The translations under genes and the position numbers were made by a program. A model generated the notes under the pieces. The model was not told the origin of the DNA. It worked only from the letters and a program-made list of their open reading frames with translations, and ran no database searches. A DNA stretch of 64,000 bases from Erysipelotrichales bacterium (lineage in GTDB: Bacteria > Bacillota_I > Bacilli_A > RFN20 > CAG-826), in contig JAFLUZ010000003.1 of assembly GCA_022508535.1 (NCBI GenBank), positions 1 to 64,000 on the forward strand, given 5' to 3'. The stretch's first letter is position 1. Every line of letters starts with the position of its first letter. This document shows positions 28,954 through 37,980 of this stretch, in pieces.

Positions 28954-30347
28954 TTCAATGCACCTCCGCGTCCACCGACAGTAATTTCGGAAACTCTAAT
29001 TGTTGGTTGGCCAACATCAACTGGAATGCTACCAGAAGAAGCACCACACATTCCTTGAGCAAGAGCAATATCATTACCAACCATATCAATTTTCATTAAT
29101 ACATCTGCACCATTTCCAATAAGTGTTGCGCCTTTTACCATTTCGGCAATCTTTCCATCGCGAATCATATATGCTTCATCGGCAGCGAAATTAAAGTCGC
29201 CAGTAGTAGGATTGACTGATCCTCCACCTAATGATTTAGCATATAACCCTAATTTGACAGATTTAATCATTTCTTCAACTGTGGATTTACCAGCAGCAAT
29301 GTAAGTGTTAGACATACGAGAGGTTGGCTCATAAGCATAAGATTGTCTACGACATGCACCATTACCTTTCATGCCCATACGACGACCATTAAAATCATCA
29401 ATTAGGTAATTTTGTAAAATACCATCTTTTATTAAGACTATCTTTTGAGTTTTGTTACCTTCGTCATCAATATTGTTTGATCCCCATTCGTTAACGATAG
29501 TTCCATCATCAATCGCTGTTACTACAGAAGAAGCGATTTGTTGGCCTAATTTATTAGCGAATACTGATAGGTTTTTAGCAACAGAAGATGCTTCAAGTGG
29601 ATGTCCACATGCTTCGTGGAAAATAACCCCGCCAAAGCCATTACCAATAACGACTGGCATTTTACCTGATGGACATTCTTTAGCGGTTAACTTTTTAATG
29701 GCAACTTCACAAACATTACGGGCAAGAGCAAGTGCATCAACATCATTTTCAAAGAATTCAAATCCTTTAGATGCACCAGGGCCTACCCCGCTACTTTCAA
29801 TACCATTTTCATCAGAGGCAAGTGCGCTAATGTATAAACGACCTCTTTCTCTTGTGTCTTCAAAAATTTTACCATTTGAATTAATGATGATGACATGTTG
29901 AGTGTTATCGCCAAAAGAAACTGAACGGCGAACAATTTTTTCGCCAAATGTCTTCATTTCGTCGGAGATTTTAGTAATAAAAGCAATTTTTTCATCTTTT
30001 GATACGTCAGATAAATGACGCTTATTAACATGAACATTTTTTACTTTTTGCTTTTTAAGTTCTGTAACTGTTAAAATTCTTTCTCCTTGAAAAGAAGCAG
30101 CTAAAGTCGAAGCTAAACTTAATAAGCTCTTTTTTGATAAATCATTTGTGTACCCATATACACTTCTAAGATCTTTTAAAAGTCTAATACCTGCACCATA
30201 AATTATGCCTGAAGAGATTGTTTCAATTTTGTCGTTATCAATGGATACACCATTGTTATATTTTTCTTCGATGAAAATTTCTGCAAAATCCGCCCCAGTT
30301 GCAAGACTGGCGTTTAAAATATCCAATGCTAGAGATTTTGATATCAT
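28950..30347 (-). CDS. tldD: TldD metalloprotease subunit
   Basis: The zinc-bearing subunit of TldD-PmbA. The 465 residues contain the metal motif HEACGHPLEA (HExxxH) near residue 240, GNGFGGVIFHEACG before it, and the C-terminal block GGGSVNPTTGDFNFAADEAYMIRDGKI. Length is normal. TTAGGAGGAAAAATT precedes the ATG at 30347. It is the first gene of a two-gene operon ending at the terminator at 27549. Confidence 0.95.
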   Translation of the reverse strand: MISKSLALDILNASLATGADFAEIFIEEKYNNGVSIDNDKIETISSGIIYGAGIRLLKDLRSVYGYTNDLSKKSLLSLASTLAASFQGERILTVTELKKQKVKNVHVNKRHLSDVSKDEKIAFITKISDEMKTFGEKIVRRSVSFGDNTQHVIIINSNGKIFEDTRERGRLYISALASDENGIESSGVGPGASKGFEFFENDVDALALARNVCEVAIKKLTAKECPSGKMPVVIGNGFGGVIFHEACGHPLEASSVAKNLSVFANKLGQQIASSVVTAIDDGTIVNEWGSNNIDDEGNKTQKIVLIKDGILQNYLIDDFNGRRMGMKGNGACRRQSYAYEPTSRMSNTYIAAGKSTVEEMIKSVKLGLYAKSLGGGSVNPTTGDFNFAADEAYMIRDGKIAEMVKGATLIGNGADVLMKIDMVGNDIALAQGMCGASSGSIPVDVGQPTIRVSEITVGGRGGALK

Positions 30348-30442
30348 AATTTTTCCTCCTAATCGTTAAGCATTATAACATATTAATAAATAAATATGTC
30401 CTTATTATGCTCATTTTTGTTAGTAACATGGTCTATTTATTG

Positions 30443-30472
30443 TTGACATAAAAGGAACACAGTAACTAAAAT
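30443..30472 (+). promoter_or_regulatory. Promoter of the lipoprotein gene at 30498
   Basis: Perfect -35 TTGACA, an 18-base spacer and TAAAAT, 26 bases before the start codon. Confidence 0.7.
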
Positions 30473-30497
30473 ATAAATATTATTAGGAGGGATTAGT

Positions 30498-31280
30498 ATG
30501 AAAAAGACAATTTTGTTAGCAAGTTTACTAATTTTGGTATCGTGTGCTAACACGGGATCTAATGTGGATAGTGGTAGTGTCGACTCTAATTCTACTAGTT
30601 TAGCACATAATTCAAATAATGTTGATTATAGTCTTTTTGATACTAATTTAATTGGAACATGGTATGTTCATAGCAATATGATGGATATATTGCCTCTTAA
30701 TTCTACGTTTGAAATTTTTGAAAATTATACTTTAATAGTTCAAAATATTAAATTTAATTTTGTTGGTGTATATGCTGGCTATGAAGGAACATGTGAATTT
30801 CTAAGTGAAAGTGGCATTACAACATTTATTGTTTCATATGATGGTCAAAATGTAGACTGGGCTTTTGAAGATACAGCTGGACAAAAGGATATGGGGTTGG
30901 CTAGAAACACTCCGCTTTCTAGTGGACTTAATTATGATTATGTTGGAACAGCTTGGCCAATGGAACTCATAAATGATTATTTAGAAATTAAGGGAAACAT
31001 ACCAAGTTATCCTAGTGATTGCTATTATCTATATAATTCAACTTCTATTGTGTACGATGATGCCAAAAGTGCGATGATTGATATATTTGACGCAACAAAT
31101 GATTCTGCAGAAAGATATATTGAGTTATTAGAAAAAAATGGTTTTACTATCACTGGCCTTGATGGAATGGGATTTTATGTAGGATATGATCAAAATCATA
31201 TATATAGTTTAAGAATTAAATATTTTGGTAATAATAATTTATCTATTTTTATATATAATTACGCGACTCTTTTCAAATAA
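30498..31280 (+). CDS. Secreted lipoprotein of unknown function
   Basis: A 260-residue lipoprotein with signal end LVSC (Cys16) and a Ser/Asn/Gly-rich linker (about 18-40). Residues 50-130 look like a small beta-barrel or lipocalin-like domain (IGTWYVHSNMMDI...FEIFENYTLIVQN), and the C-terminal 100 residues alternate Tyr-rich strands. No catalytic residues are recognised. TTAGGAGGG lies before the ATG. It begins a run of four secreted lipoprotein genes on the same strand. Confidence 0.8.
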   Translation: MKKTILLASLLILVSCANTGSNVDSGSVDSNSTSLAHNSNNVDYSLFDTNLIGTWYVHSNMMDILPLNSTFEIFENYTLIVQNIKFNFVGVYAGYEGTCEFLSESGITTFIVSYDGQNVDWAFEDTAGQKDMGLARNTPLSSGLNYDYVGTAWPMELINDYLEIKGNIPSYPSDCYYLYNSTSIVYDDAKSAMIDIFDATNDSAERYIELLEKNGFTITGLDGMGFYVGYDQNHIYSLRIKYFGNNNLSIFIYNYATLFK

Positions 31281-31293
31281 TTTTTTATTAATT

Positions 31294-31330
31294 AACATCT
31301 ATAGAGAAAAATTTCTATAGGTGTTTTTTT
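31294..31330 (+). terminator. Terminator after the lipoprotein gene at 30498
   Basis: ACATCTATAGA pairs with TCTATAGGTGT (one wobble) and is followed by seven T. Confidence 0.85.
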
Positions 31331-31447
31331 AAATTGATTAAAAAAATACTTTTTTCAATAAAATGCGTGTAATTGACAATCTTAAATATTTTTTACATTA
31401 ATTTAGACATAAAATTTAACAATTTTTTTCAAATTTAAAAAAAATGT

Positions 31448-31475
31448 TTGCATTTTAATTTAAAGAACATATAAT
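31448..31475 (+). promoter_or_regulatory. Promoter of the 719-residue lipoprotein
   Basis: TTGCAT, a 16-base spacer and TATAAT. The A/T tracts upstream (31370-31445) may act as an UP element. Confidence 0.6.
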
Positions 31476-31515
31476 TATAGCAATATTAATTTTTCAAAGG
31501 GGAAGGTATATTTTT

Positions 31516-33675
31516 ATGAAAAAAGGATTTTTATTAATTCCTGCTATGCTTTTCGTATTAGCAGCATGTAACAATGTAAACCCAAGTGAATCACAAGGAT
31601 CTGCATCAACACAAGGCACTCCAAGTGTTTCACAAGGATCAACTTCAACACCAGAGCCTGAAGTTGTTGAAGTAACAAAAAAATTCAGCCTAAATTTGAA
31701 TCCTGCAGATGGAACAAAAATTACACTCGAAACCAGTGCGGATGCAGAAGGAAAATTTGAAGCTGGCTCAACAATTAAATTTAGTGTTGAGGTCGAAGAT
31801 GAATCTGTGGCTCTATTAGGAGCAACTGTAAATGGCAAAGCAGTTGCCCCATCAGAAGATGGTTATGAATTTGTTATGCCAAATGCAAATGCTACAATTG
31901 CTACACAAACAATGTCATTAGGTTCTGCAGACATTGCTAAGGTAAGTGACGTTGATGAAGAATTATTACCTGAAACAGTAACAGATGTTTACGAAATATT
32001 ATTGGCTAGTGTAGAAAAAGAATCAGTATTATTGGCTAGAGCAACTTATGATTCAACATATGAAACATCAATTTCAAATACATACCATTTTGATGGTGAA
32101 GTTGGTGTTAATGGTGTTGCAAAAATTAATCAACGTTACTATTCTAGTTCAAGTTCATATTCGGTCTATACTGGCGAAGAATATGGTCTTGTTGGAGAAG
32201 ATAGATTATATTCTTTTACGGAATCTTCAAGTACAGGTTCAACTGTAAACTTTACATCTTCTGGAACAATTCGCACAATTGTCGATGATGAAACTGAGCA
32301 ATTAAAAGGAAACGAAATTGCTGAAAAAGAGGCAACAACTAAAGTAAGCACTGTTGGATTTATTAATAAATTACTTGATCGTACATTTGGTAATAAAACA
32401 GAGAGTTTCTTGAATACAAAAGACAATGATGGTTGGAATTTCTTTGAAGTTACAAATAGTGTTGACGAATCAAATAAATTCTTTACTACAGAAGTAACAG
32501 CGAGATACAAAAGCACATATTATAGAAACACTGTCAAGTTAACACTTGTTATAGATGGTGATGGATTTGTAAATAGTGCTAAATTTGTTCAAAACTCTTA
32601 TAAGTCAAGCGATTGGGATAATGATAATTTCAAACCATTTGATGGCGCTGAAGTCGATAGCACAAGATTCATCGATGTTGCCCAAACAAGAGGATATCGT
32701 CGTGTTCTTGATAAAAAGGATGTAGCACAATATGTTGTGCATGATTATGATGTTCTTACTTCATATGCTTTTGATGAAATTTCTACATCTACTACATATG
32801 AAGCAATCGATAACAAAGTTGGAAATTCTGGTGTATTATCATTTAAATTCCGCCAAAGTGATAATCATCCAATTATAATGATTCCTACTCTTGTCGGTTC
32901 AGAAGAAAATGGATTCATTGAATTTAATGAAGCAGGAAAACCAGTTGTTAGTAAAGTAGGAACATTCCATGCTTTATTTGATAATGGTTTAGGTGAAATA
33001 AAATCAGTTGAAATGGAAGCGGTAGTACCAAATCCTGTTAAAATTCAAGCAACTCTTATGAGTGATGGTGTTGTGTACCATGAAGATGACAGTATTTTGG
33101 TTGTTCAAATATTACCTCTAGCTGCTGCTCAAGATGCTGAAGTAGTATTAGATGACAATTCTACTGCTGAAGTAGAAATAACAAATAATAATGATGGTAC
33201 TTTCACAATCAGAGGTACTACATATGGAGAAGGCAAATTAATTGTAAGTTCTGCTGTTGATAAAACTTTGACAACTACTGTTAATTTTAAAGTAGAAGAT
33301 AAGCCAACATACGAATCTCTCACCAATTTCTTAACATCAAAAACATTACATGGCTTTTTATCAGGTTGGGGAAATCACTTTATTAACTTCAACGAAGGCG
33401 GTAGAGGCGAATATGTTTGCTATGAAGGTGATGCAGGAGCGGTAATTGGATTCTCATGGTCATTAGATGAAGACACACTTGTTTTAACTTTTGAATTTGA
33501 TGCCGAACCAGTTAAATCAAAATATTATACACCAGAAAGTTTTGATAAGTTGACTACTTCATCAATTCAATTTGATTTCAGTTATAATGGCTCTAAAAAA
33601 GGACCTATTACTTTAACTGCTTTAGAAGAAAAACTTGATTTCTCAACGGCTAATTTCAAGGATTATTCTAAATAA
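31516..33675 (+). CDS. Multidomain secreted lipoprotein with Ig-like domains
   Basis: A 719-residue lipoprotein, signal end LAAC (Cys18). A low-complexity linker rich in Ser, Gln and Thr (SESQGSASTQGTPSVSQGS) follows. Residues about 58-130 read as a small beta domain of the bacterial-repeat type (NGKAVAPSEDGYEFVMPNAN). A long middle region is unassigned. Residues about 515-600 look like a bacterial Ig-like domain, and the last 115 residues (HGFLSGWGNHFINFNEGGRGEYVCYEG) form a separate beta domain. The role is probably surface binding; no enzyme motif is visible. It forms a single-gene unit. Confidence 0.82.
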   Translation: MKKGFLLIPAMLFVLAACNNVNPSESQGSASTQGTPSVSQGSTSTPEPEVVEVTKKFSLNLNPADGTKITLETSADAEGKFEAGSTIKFSVEVEDESVALLGATVNGKAVAPSEDGYEFVMPNANATIATQTMSLGSADIAKVSDVDEELLPETVTDVYEILLASVEKESVLLARATYDSTYETSISNTYHFDGEVGVNGVAKINQRYYSSSSSYSVYTGEEYGLVGEDRLYSFTESSSTGSTVNFTSSGTIRTIVDDETEQLKGNEIAEKEATTKVSTVGFINKLLDRTFGNKTESFLNTKDNDGWNFFEVTNSVDESNKFFTTEVTARYKSTYYRNTVKLTLVIDGDGFVNSAKFVQNSYKSSDWDNDNFKPFDGAEVDSTRFIDVAQTRGYRRVLDKKDVAQYVVHDYDVLTSYAFDEISTSTTYEAIDNKVGNSGVLSFKFRQSDNHPIIMIPTLVGSEENGFIEFNEAGKPVVSKVGTFHALFDNGLGEIKSVEMEAVVPNPVKIQATLMSDGVVYHEDDSILVVQILPLAAAQDAEVVLDDNSTAEVEITNNNDGTFTIRGTTYGEGKLIVSSAVDKTLTTTVNFKVEDKPTYESLTNFLTSKTLHGFLSGWGNHFINFNEGGRGEYVCYEGDAGAVIGFSWSLDEDTLVLTFEFDAEPVKSKYYTPESFDKLTTSSIQFDFSYNGSKKGPITLTALEEKLDFSTANFKDYSK

Positions 33676-33682
33676 AAAAAAT

Positions 33683-33715
33683 ATAAGCTGGTTTCATACC
33701 AGCTTATTTGTTTTA
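33683..33715 (+). terminator. Terminator after the 719-residue lipoprotein
   Basis: ATAAGCTGGT pairs with ACCAGCTTAT around TTCAT, followed by TTGTTTT. Confidence 0.88.
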
Positions 33716-33742
33716 TAATACTTAATTAGGAGAGTGATTTTT

Positions 33743-35578
33743 ATGAAAAAGAAACAATTACTTTTTTTAATACCAATGTTTCTTTTAGCATCATGTGGTG
33801 ACAAAACATCCAATAGTCAATCTATACCTACACCAACTGTTGATAAAATTAGTTTAGATGAATTGACTGATTTATTAGAAACAACTTACATTACCAAAGA
33901 AATAGCAAATTCTAATAAAGTTGTTTTTGAAGAAACTGATCAACGTGGCGAAGGAAGAATTTATAACACGAAAGAAACATTTACGATTTTTAATAATGAA
34001 ACTTCAGTTGGTGTTGGAAAAGAAAACTATAAATATCTTCAAAGCGGAGAAATGAAAGAAGTAAGTGATAACTATCAAATGATAATTACGACAAAAACTT
34101 ACAATGATCAAAAAATATTTTATCGAGTAACTGACTTTGATAATGGTACATTAAATGCTAATTGGACAGATTCTGCGTATCGTTTACCTGTTGTGGAAAG
34201 CGGAAGTGCATCAGGAAATGGTTCTAGTTACCTTTTACAAAAATCTGTTCCCGGACAATTATCTAAACAAGTTTCGTTAATAAGCAGAAATTTTATTGCG
34301 GGTTATTTATCATCTAATCCAGATGTGATGCTTAGTGTGCCAAGTGCAAACGTAACAAAACAAGATGATAAAACAATTTATTCCGTTAAAAACTTTAGAT
34401 ATTCTTATAGAGATGATGATGGATCCAACACAGAAGTTTTAATTGAATTTGAATTAATCACTAATGAGACAGAGGGATTGTTAGAGTCTAAAACTATTTA
34501 TCAAACTACTACAACAAGAGATGATGAGTCTTATGTTGAAAATTTAACAAGCCATTACACTATTTCATATGGTGAACGTTCTAATTCCTCTACATTTTCT
34601 GAGTTAATAAATCCTGAAGATTATTTTTTACAAGAAGTAGATGAGGTTAAAGCATATGTCTATAGTAACGGATATAAAGAGTATGTTAACACAAATAATT
34701 TACCATTAAATGCCTATGTACATTTTGAAGCAAGTAAATATTCTCCTTCAAAAGCCGTTAATTTAGAAATGGCACCAGTTTCATCGTCTGATAAGACTGT
34801 TGTTTCGGTCAGCGGTAACGTATTTGAGACATTAAAGGCTGGAGAAAGCACGTTGGTTTTAGAAAGTGCAACAGGTGTAAAAAAAGAAGTTAATGTTAGA
34901 GTTAACATTCCTTCAGTATTAAGTATTAATTATGTTGATACTTATAGTGATATTGAAAAAGGCTATGATGAAAACTCTAATCCAGTACGCTATATCTATA
35001 CTGATACAACATATACTAATATCAATATTTCACCTCGACCTTCTTCAGCATTAGTGGAAGATATTGAAATTGTTATTTCCGATGAATCTGTATTAGAAAT
35101 CACTATAGATGAAGACAAATCTAATGCAAATTTATTGTCATTACAATATACTGTCTTAAAAAATAATGATGAGGAAAAAGTTTCCGTTACATTTAAATCC
35201 AAAATAGATGAAACTATAAATTACACAGTTACATATTTCATAAAAAATCGTTTGAGTCATGAACAATTAATCGACAAATTAACAACACATACATATAAAT
35301 GGACAAATTTATATGATGCTGGTGTTTATAGTGTGATGACAATAAAGAATGATCACGAAGGTGAAATTACATATTATAGAGATAATGAAGTTTTAGGCGA
35401 TGCTTCATTTACTTATAGTATTAAGGATACAAAATTTAGTATTGTCATGAAAAGTTATTTTGGATTATATAAATATGATGATGGCGAAATTACATTGGAT
35501 GGAGCAAAAATTGTATTAAGCGTAAATGTGACTGATTATATGCATCATTATGAAATTCAAGATGGTGGTTCTTTATGA
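33743..35578 (+). CDS. Secreted lipoprotein with an Ig-like segment
   Basis: A 611-residue lipoprotein; the signal peptide ends in LLASC (Cys18). No enzyme motif is seen. Residues about 330-390 (KAVNLEMAPVSSSDKTVVSVSGNVFETLKAGESTLVLES, spread over 60 residues) read as a Big-2-type bacterial Ig-like domain. The last 100 residues resemble in layout the C-terminal beta domain of the preceding lipoprotein. The ATG at 33743 follows TTAGGAGA; an in-frame GTG at 33734 overlaps that site. Its stop overlaps the next start (ATGA), so the two lipoproteins are co-translated. Confidence 0.82.
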   Translation: MKKKQLLFLIPMFLLASCGDKTSNSQSIPTPTVDKISLDELTDLLETTYITKEIANSNKVVFEETDQRGEGRIYNTKETFTIFNNETSVGVGKENYKYLQSGEMKEVSDNYQMIITTKTYNDQKIFYRVTDFDNGTLNANWTDSAYRLPVVESGSASGNGSSYLLQKSVPGQLSKQVSLISRNFIAGYLSSNPDVMLSVPSANVTKQDDKTIYSVKNFRYSYRDDDGSNTEVLIEFELITNETEGLLESKTIYQTTTTRDDESYVENLTSHYTISYGERSNSSTFSELINPEDYFLQEVDEVKAYVYSNGYKEYVNTNNLPLNAYVHFEASKYSPSKAVNLEMAPVSSSDKTVVSVSGNVFETLKAGESTLVLESATGVKKEVNVRVNIPSVLSINYVDTYSDIEKGYDENSNPVRYIYTDTTYTNINISPRPSSALVEDIEIVISDESVLEITIDEDKSNANLLSLQYTVLKNNDEEKVSVTFKSKIDETINYTVTYFIKNRLSHEQLIDKLTTHTYKWTNLYDAGVYSVMTIKNDHEGEITYYRDNEVLGDASFTYSIKDTKFSIVMKSYFGLYKYDDGEITLDGAKIVLSVNVTDYMHHYEIQDGGSL

Positions 35579-36408
35579 AAAAATCTTTAATCATATTGGC
35601 CTTATCCTTGTTTATATTTAGCTCATGTAATAACAATTCAAGCGTTGTAAGTGAATATGCATCGGATTCAGTTAGCAAAGATCCAAACGATGAAGTAATT
35701 GAATCATTAATGAGTTTTAAAGAAAAATTACTAGTGCTAGATGGTAATGTTTCAAAAAAAAGTTATTCGACCCAGCAAATTAACAACTATTCTGCGCTTA
35801 ACATGGAAGTTGAAGAAAATGGTACTTTAGTGCGTTATCAAGATAATTTTGTAGTCAATGAATTTAGTCAAAAAATCAATGAGGGCAAACCTTCATCTGG
35901 TCATAAAGAAAGAGGAGTATTTGACTCAGAAAGACTATATCAAATTACATATTATGGCGATAAAGATAGCGCTAATTCAGTGACATATTTCGTAAACAAC
36001 GAAAATAATTTGAATACAATGTTTAATATTGGATTTGCCACAGAATATTCAAGTAATATGATAGACTTCACGATTATGTATTTTGAGACTGCAAAGACAG
36101 AGCATATGCGTTTAGAACTAAAAACAAATTTTAATAATATTGAATTTGTAAAAAATGGAACTATAACTTTGCAATATCGTTTTATTTATTATGCTCCTAC
36201 AGGAAAGACAAAACTAGAGGAAGTGCAAAGAGATGATACTTTGACTATTAAAAATGGCGTTATTATAAAAAGCGAAACTGAAATGCTTTATGGTCAACAA
36301 GATTCTATAAACTATCAACATATGACATCTGTGAGTACGTATGATCATGAAGAAATAACGGCTTTTACTGGAGTCAAATTAAATCCAACCGACTTTCAAA
36401 CATTATAA
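35575..36408 (+). CDS. Secreted lipoprotein of unknown function
   Basis: A 277-residue lipoprotein with signal end FSSC (Cys18) and a short Ser/Asn linker. The body is polar with Tyr-rich beta strands; no motif is recognised. It is translationally coupled to the 611-residue lipoprotein by a four-base overlap, suggesting that the two work together or form a complex at the surface. A bidirectional terminator follows. Confidence 0.8.
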   Translation: MKKSLIILALSLFIFSSCNNNSSVVSEYASDSVSKDPNDEVIESLMSFKEKLLVLDGNVSKKSYSTQQINNYSALNMEVEENGTLVRYQDNFVVNEFSQKINEGKPSSGHKERGVFDSERLYQITYYGDKDSANSVTYFVNNENNLNTMFNIGFATEYSSNMIDFTIMYFETAKTEHMRLELKTNFNNIEFVKNGTITLQYRFIYYAPTGKTKLEEVQRDDTLTIKNGVIIKSETEMLYGQQDSINYQHMTSVSTYDHEEITAFTGVKLNPTDFQTL

Positions 36409-36424
36409 TTAATTTTATATTGAA

Positions 36425-36454
36425 AAAAGGGACATCAATTCAGATGCCCCTTTT
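36425..36454. terminator. Bidirectional terminator
   Basis: AAAAGGGACAT pairs with ATGCCCCTTTT (one A-C mismatch) with T-runs on both strands. It serves the convergent lipoprotein and SPFH genes. Confidence 0.82.
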
Positions 36455-36458
36455 ACTT

Positions 36459-37679
36459 TTATTCGGTAGGGATAATAATATCGACTGCGTTTTCGCCACT
36501 TACAACTTTAGGTAATACGCCATCCCATTTTTCTAAGTATTCGAGATATTGTACAAAGTCTAAGACAATTTTTAAATCATCTTTTGTATGGCTTTCATCA
36601 TATTCGATGGAATAGTTTGTGCTTATTAGTTGGGTTGTGACTGTTGTAATTTCATTTTTGTCTAAATCTTTTGTTACAATCACACCCTCATCTGGTTTAA
36701 CATCAGTTTCAGTTTCTTTTGTTACATCAGAAATTAATTCTTTAGTATCTGCTGCAACAACATTGGTATTTACAGATTGGACATATGTTTCGTTGACTGT
36801 AAAACCTGTAGATTTTGCAAGTTCAACAATTTTAATAGCCATTGCTTTTGCGCTAGCGCTTGCAATGATTTTTTGGCTTTCAGCATCACCTCTTGCTGCC
36901 TCAATTTTAGCTTGAGCTGTTAATTTTGCAACTTCAAGCTCTTGTTCGGCTTTGGTAATTGCAGCTTCCTTTTGTTGCTCCGCGATAACTTTGTCTTCAA
37001 CCGATTTTTCAAATTCTGCAGTGAAATCAATATTTGTTAAGTTTACTGCTGTGATTGTTACATAATATTGATCGCCCATTGCAGCTTTAATTGTTTCTTC
37101 GACTTCTGGAGAAATGGATGCACGTGTTTCAATAATCTTCATTGCAGTATATTTTGAAAGAACTGCCTTTGTTTTATCATCTGTTACTTTTTCAACACGA
37201 GCTTCTAAAGATTCCATGCTTGTATATTCAGTTAGAATGTTTTCTGCTTTGCTTGGATCAATTTTGTATTGTACAGTAAGTGAAATCTCCATTGTTTGAG
37301 CATCGCTAGAATAAGAAGAAGTGCGAATATCTAATTTTTGAACTGTAGTATCAAAATATGTATAGGAATTTGTAAAATAGAAATCAAAATATGTTCCTGG
37401 ATATCTTGTTCCTACAACTTTACCTAATCTTTTGACAACTGCAACTTCACCAGCTTCAACTTGATGGAATGATCCAGGAATTAGAATCATCACTAAAACA
37501 CTAGCAATCATTCCGATAGATAAATTTCTAATTTTTCCTTTCTTTCTTTCGCCTTTTGTAACATCAATTACCCCACCTTTTGTTTTTGTGCCATGTTGTG
37601 TGTTTTTCACTATTAAGATACATAGTGTCACATTAATGACGGTCAATACAAGAAATAAAATTGTTCTAATCATTTTCAT
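36459..37679 (-). CDS. SPFH/band 7 (prohibitin-like) membrane protein
   Basis: A 406-residue membrane scaffold-type protein. Two hydrophobic helices (about 4-24 and 52-72) are followed by an SPFH domain (HQVEAGEVAVVKRLGKVVGTRYPG, then LTVQYKID). A helical Glu/Ala/Lys-rich coiled coil comes next (AEQQKEAAITKAEQELEVAKLTAQ, about 225-275), as in prohibitin/HflK relatives. Family members organise membrane microdomains and hold membrane proteases. The first ATG (37679) is only three bases after AGGAGG, so the second (37673) may be the true start. The leader carries a yybP-ykoY-type riboswitch, making Mn2+ control likely. Confidence 0.88.
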   Translation of the reverse strand: MKMIRTILFLVLTVINVTLCILIVKNTQHGTKTKGGVIDVTKGERKKGKIRNLSIGMIASVLVMILIPGSFHQVEAGEVAVVKRLGKVVGTRYPGTYFDFYFTNSYTYFDTTVQKLDIRTSSYSSDAQTMEISLTVQYKIDPSKAENILTEYTSMESLEARVEKVTDDKTKAVLSKYTAMKIIETRASISPEVEETIKAAMGDQYYVTITAVNLTNIDFTAEFEKSVEDKVIAEQQKEAAITKAEQELEVAKLTAQAKIEAARGDAESQKIIASASAKAMAIKIVELAKSTGFTVNETYVQSVNTNVVAADTKELISDVTKETETDVKPDEGVIVTKDLDKNEITTVTTQLISTNYSIEYDESHTKDDLKIVLDFVQYLEYLEKWDGVLPKVVSGENAVDIIIPTE

Positions 37680-37717
37680 CTTCCTCCTTTAACTAAAACA
37701 TATATTTCTTAACAAAC

Positions 37718-37752
37718 AAAAAGACCATGAGCCTAGTTGTTTGCTCATGATC
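37718..37752 (-). terminator. Riboswitch-controlled terminator before the SPFH gene
   Basis: On the minus strand GATCATGAGC pairs with GCTCATGGTC (one G-U) around ten bases and is followed by TTTTT. The left arm contains TCATG, which is also the 3' strand of riboswitch helix P1, so the two structures exclude each other. Confidence 0.85.
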
Positions 37753-37828
37753 TTGCGAAATCAATATGATTAGTAAATCCGGATAATATCGTGTTGACGA
37801 ATTTACTCGAGTACGCTACTCCTCATGC
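37746..37828 (-). promoter_or_regulatory. yybP-ykoY family (Mn2+-sensing) riboswitch
   Basis: Read on the minus strand the aptamer runs CATGAGGAGTAGCG, a short hairpin, AGTAAAT, TCGTCAACACGA, TATTATCCGG, ATTTACT, a hairpin (AATCA with TGATT), then GCAAGATCATG. This matches the yybP-ykoY order: the GGGGAGTAGCG loop, the TCGTCA strand, the CCGG loop that docks onto it, the closing long helix (AGTAAAT with ATTTACT) and the 3' GCAAGA before P1. P1 is CATGA with TCATG. Binding should hold P1, block the terminator and turn the gene on. A TATAAT at 37837-37832 places transcription start at the aptamer edge. Confidence 0.87.
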
Positions 37829-37935
37829 ATCATTATATTAGCATATCTTGGTTAATATTTCAATATTATGAGAAGAAAAAGTAACGATTGATTATAAAAT
37901 AACAATTACAAAACTATCACTATGATTGCTGATAT

Positions 37936-37955
37936 GTATGTTATAATAAACATAC
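37936..37955 (+). promoter_or_regulatory. Inverted repeat over the -10 box of the DUF4886 gene
   Basis: GTATGTT and AACATAC form a perfect 7-bp inverted repeat whose 6-base centre, with its flanks, contains the -10 TATAAT (37942-37947). It looks like an operator placed on the promoter. No regulator gene lies beside it. Confidence 0.5.
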
Positions 37956-37980
37956 ATTAGTTTGTCTGGAGGAGAATGTA

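Noticed and set aside
28800-29099. Plus-strand ORF of 99 codons across the pmbA/tldD junction
   Set aside because: Antisense to two well-supported genes, with no ribosome-binding site and no recognisable family.
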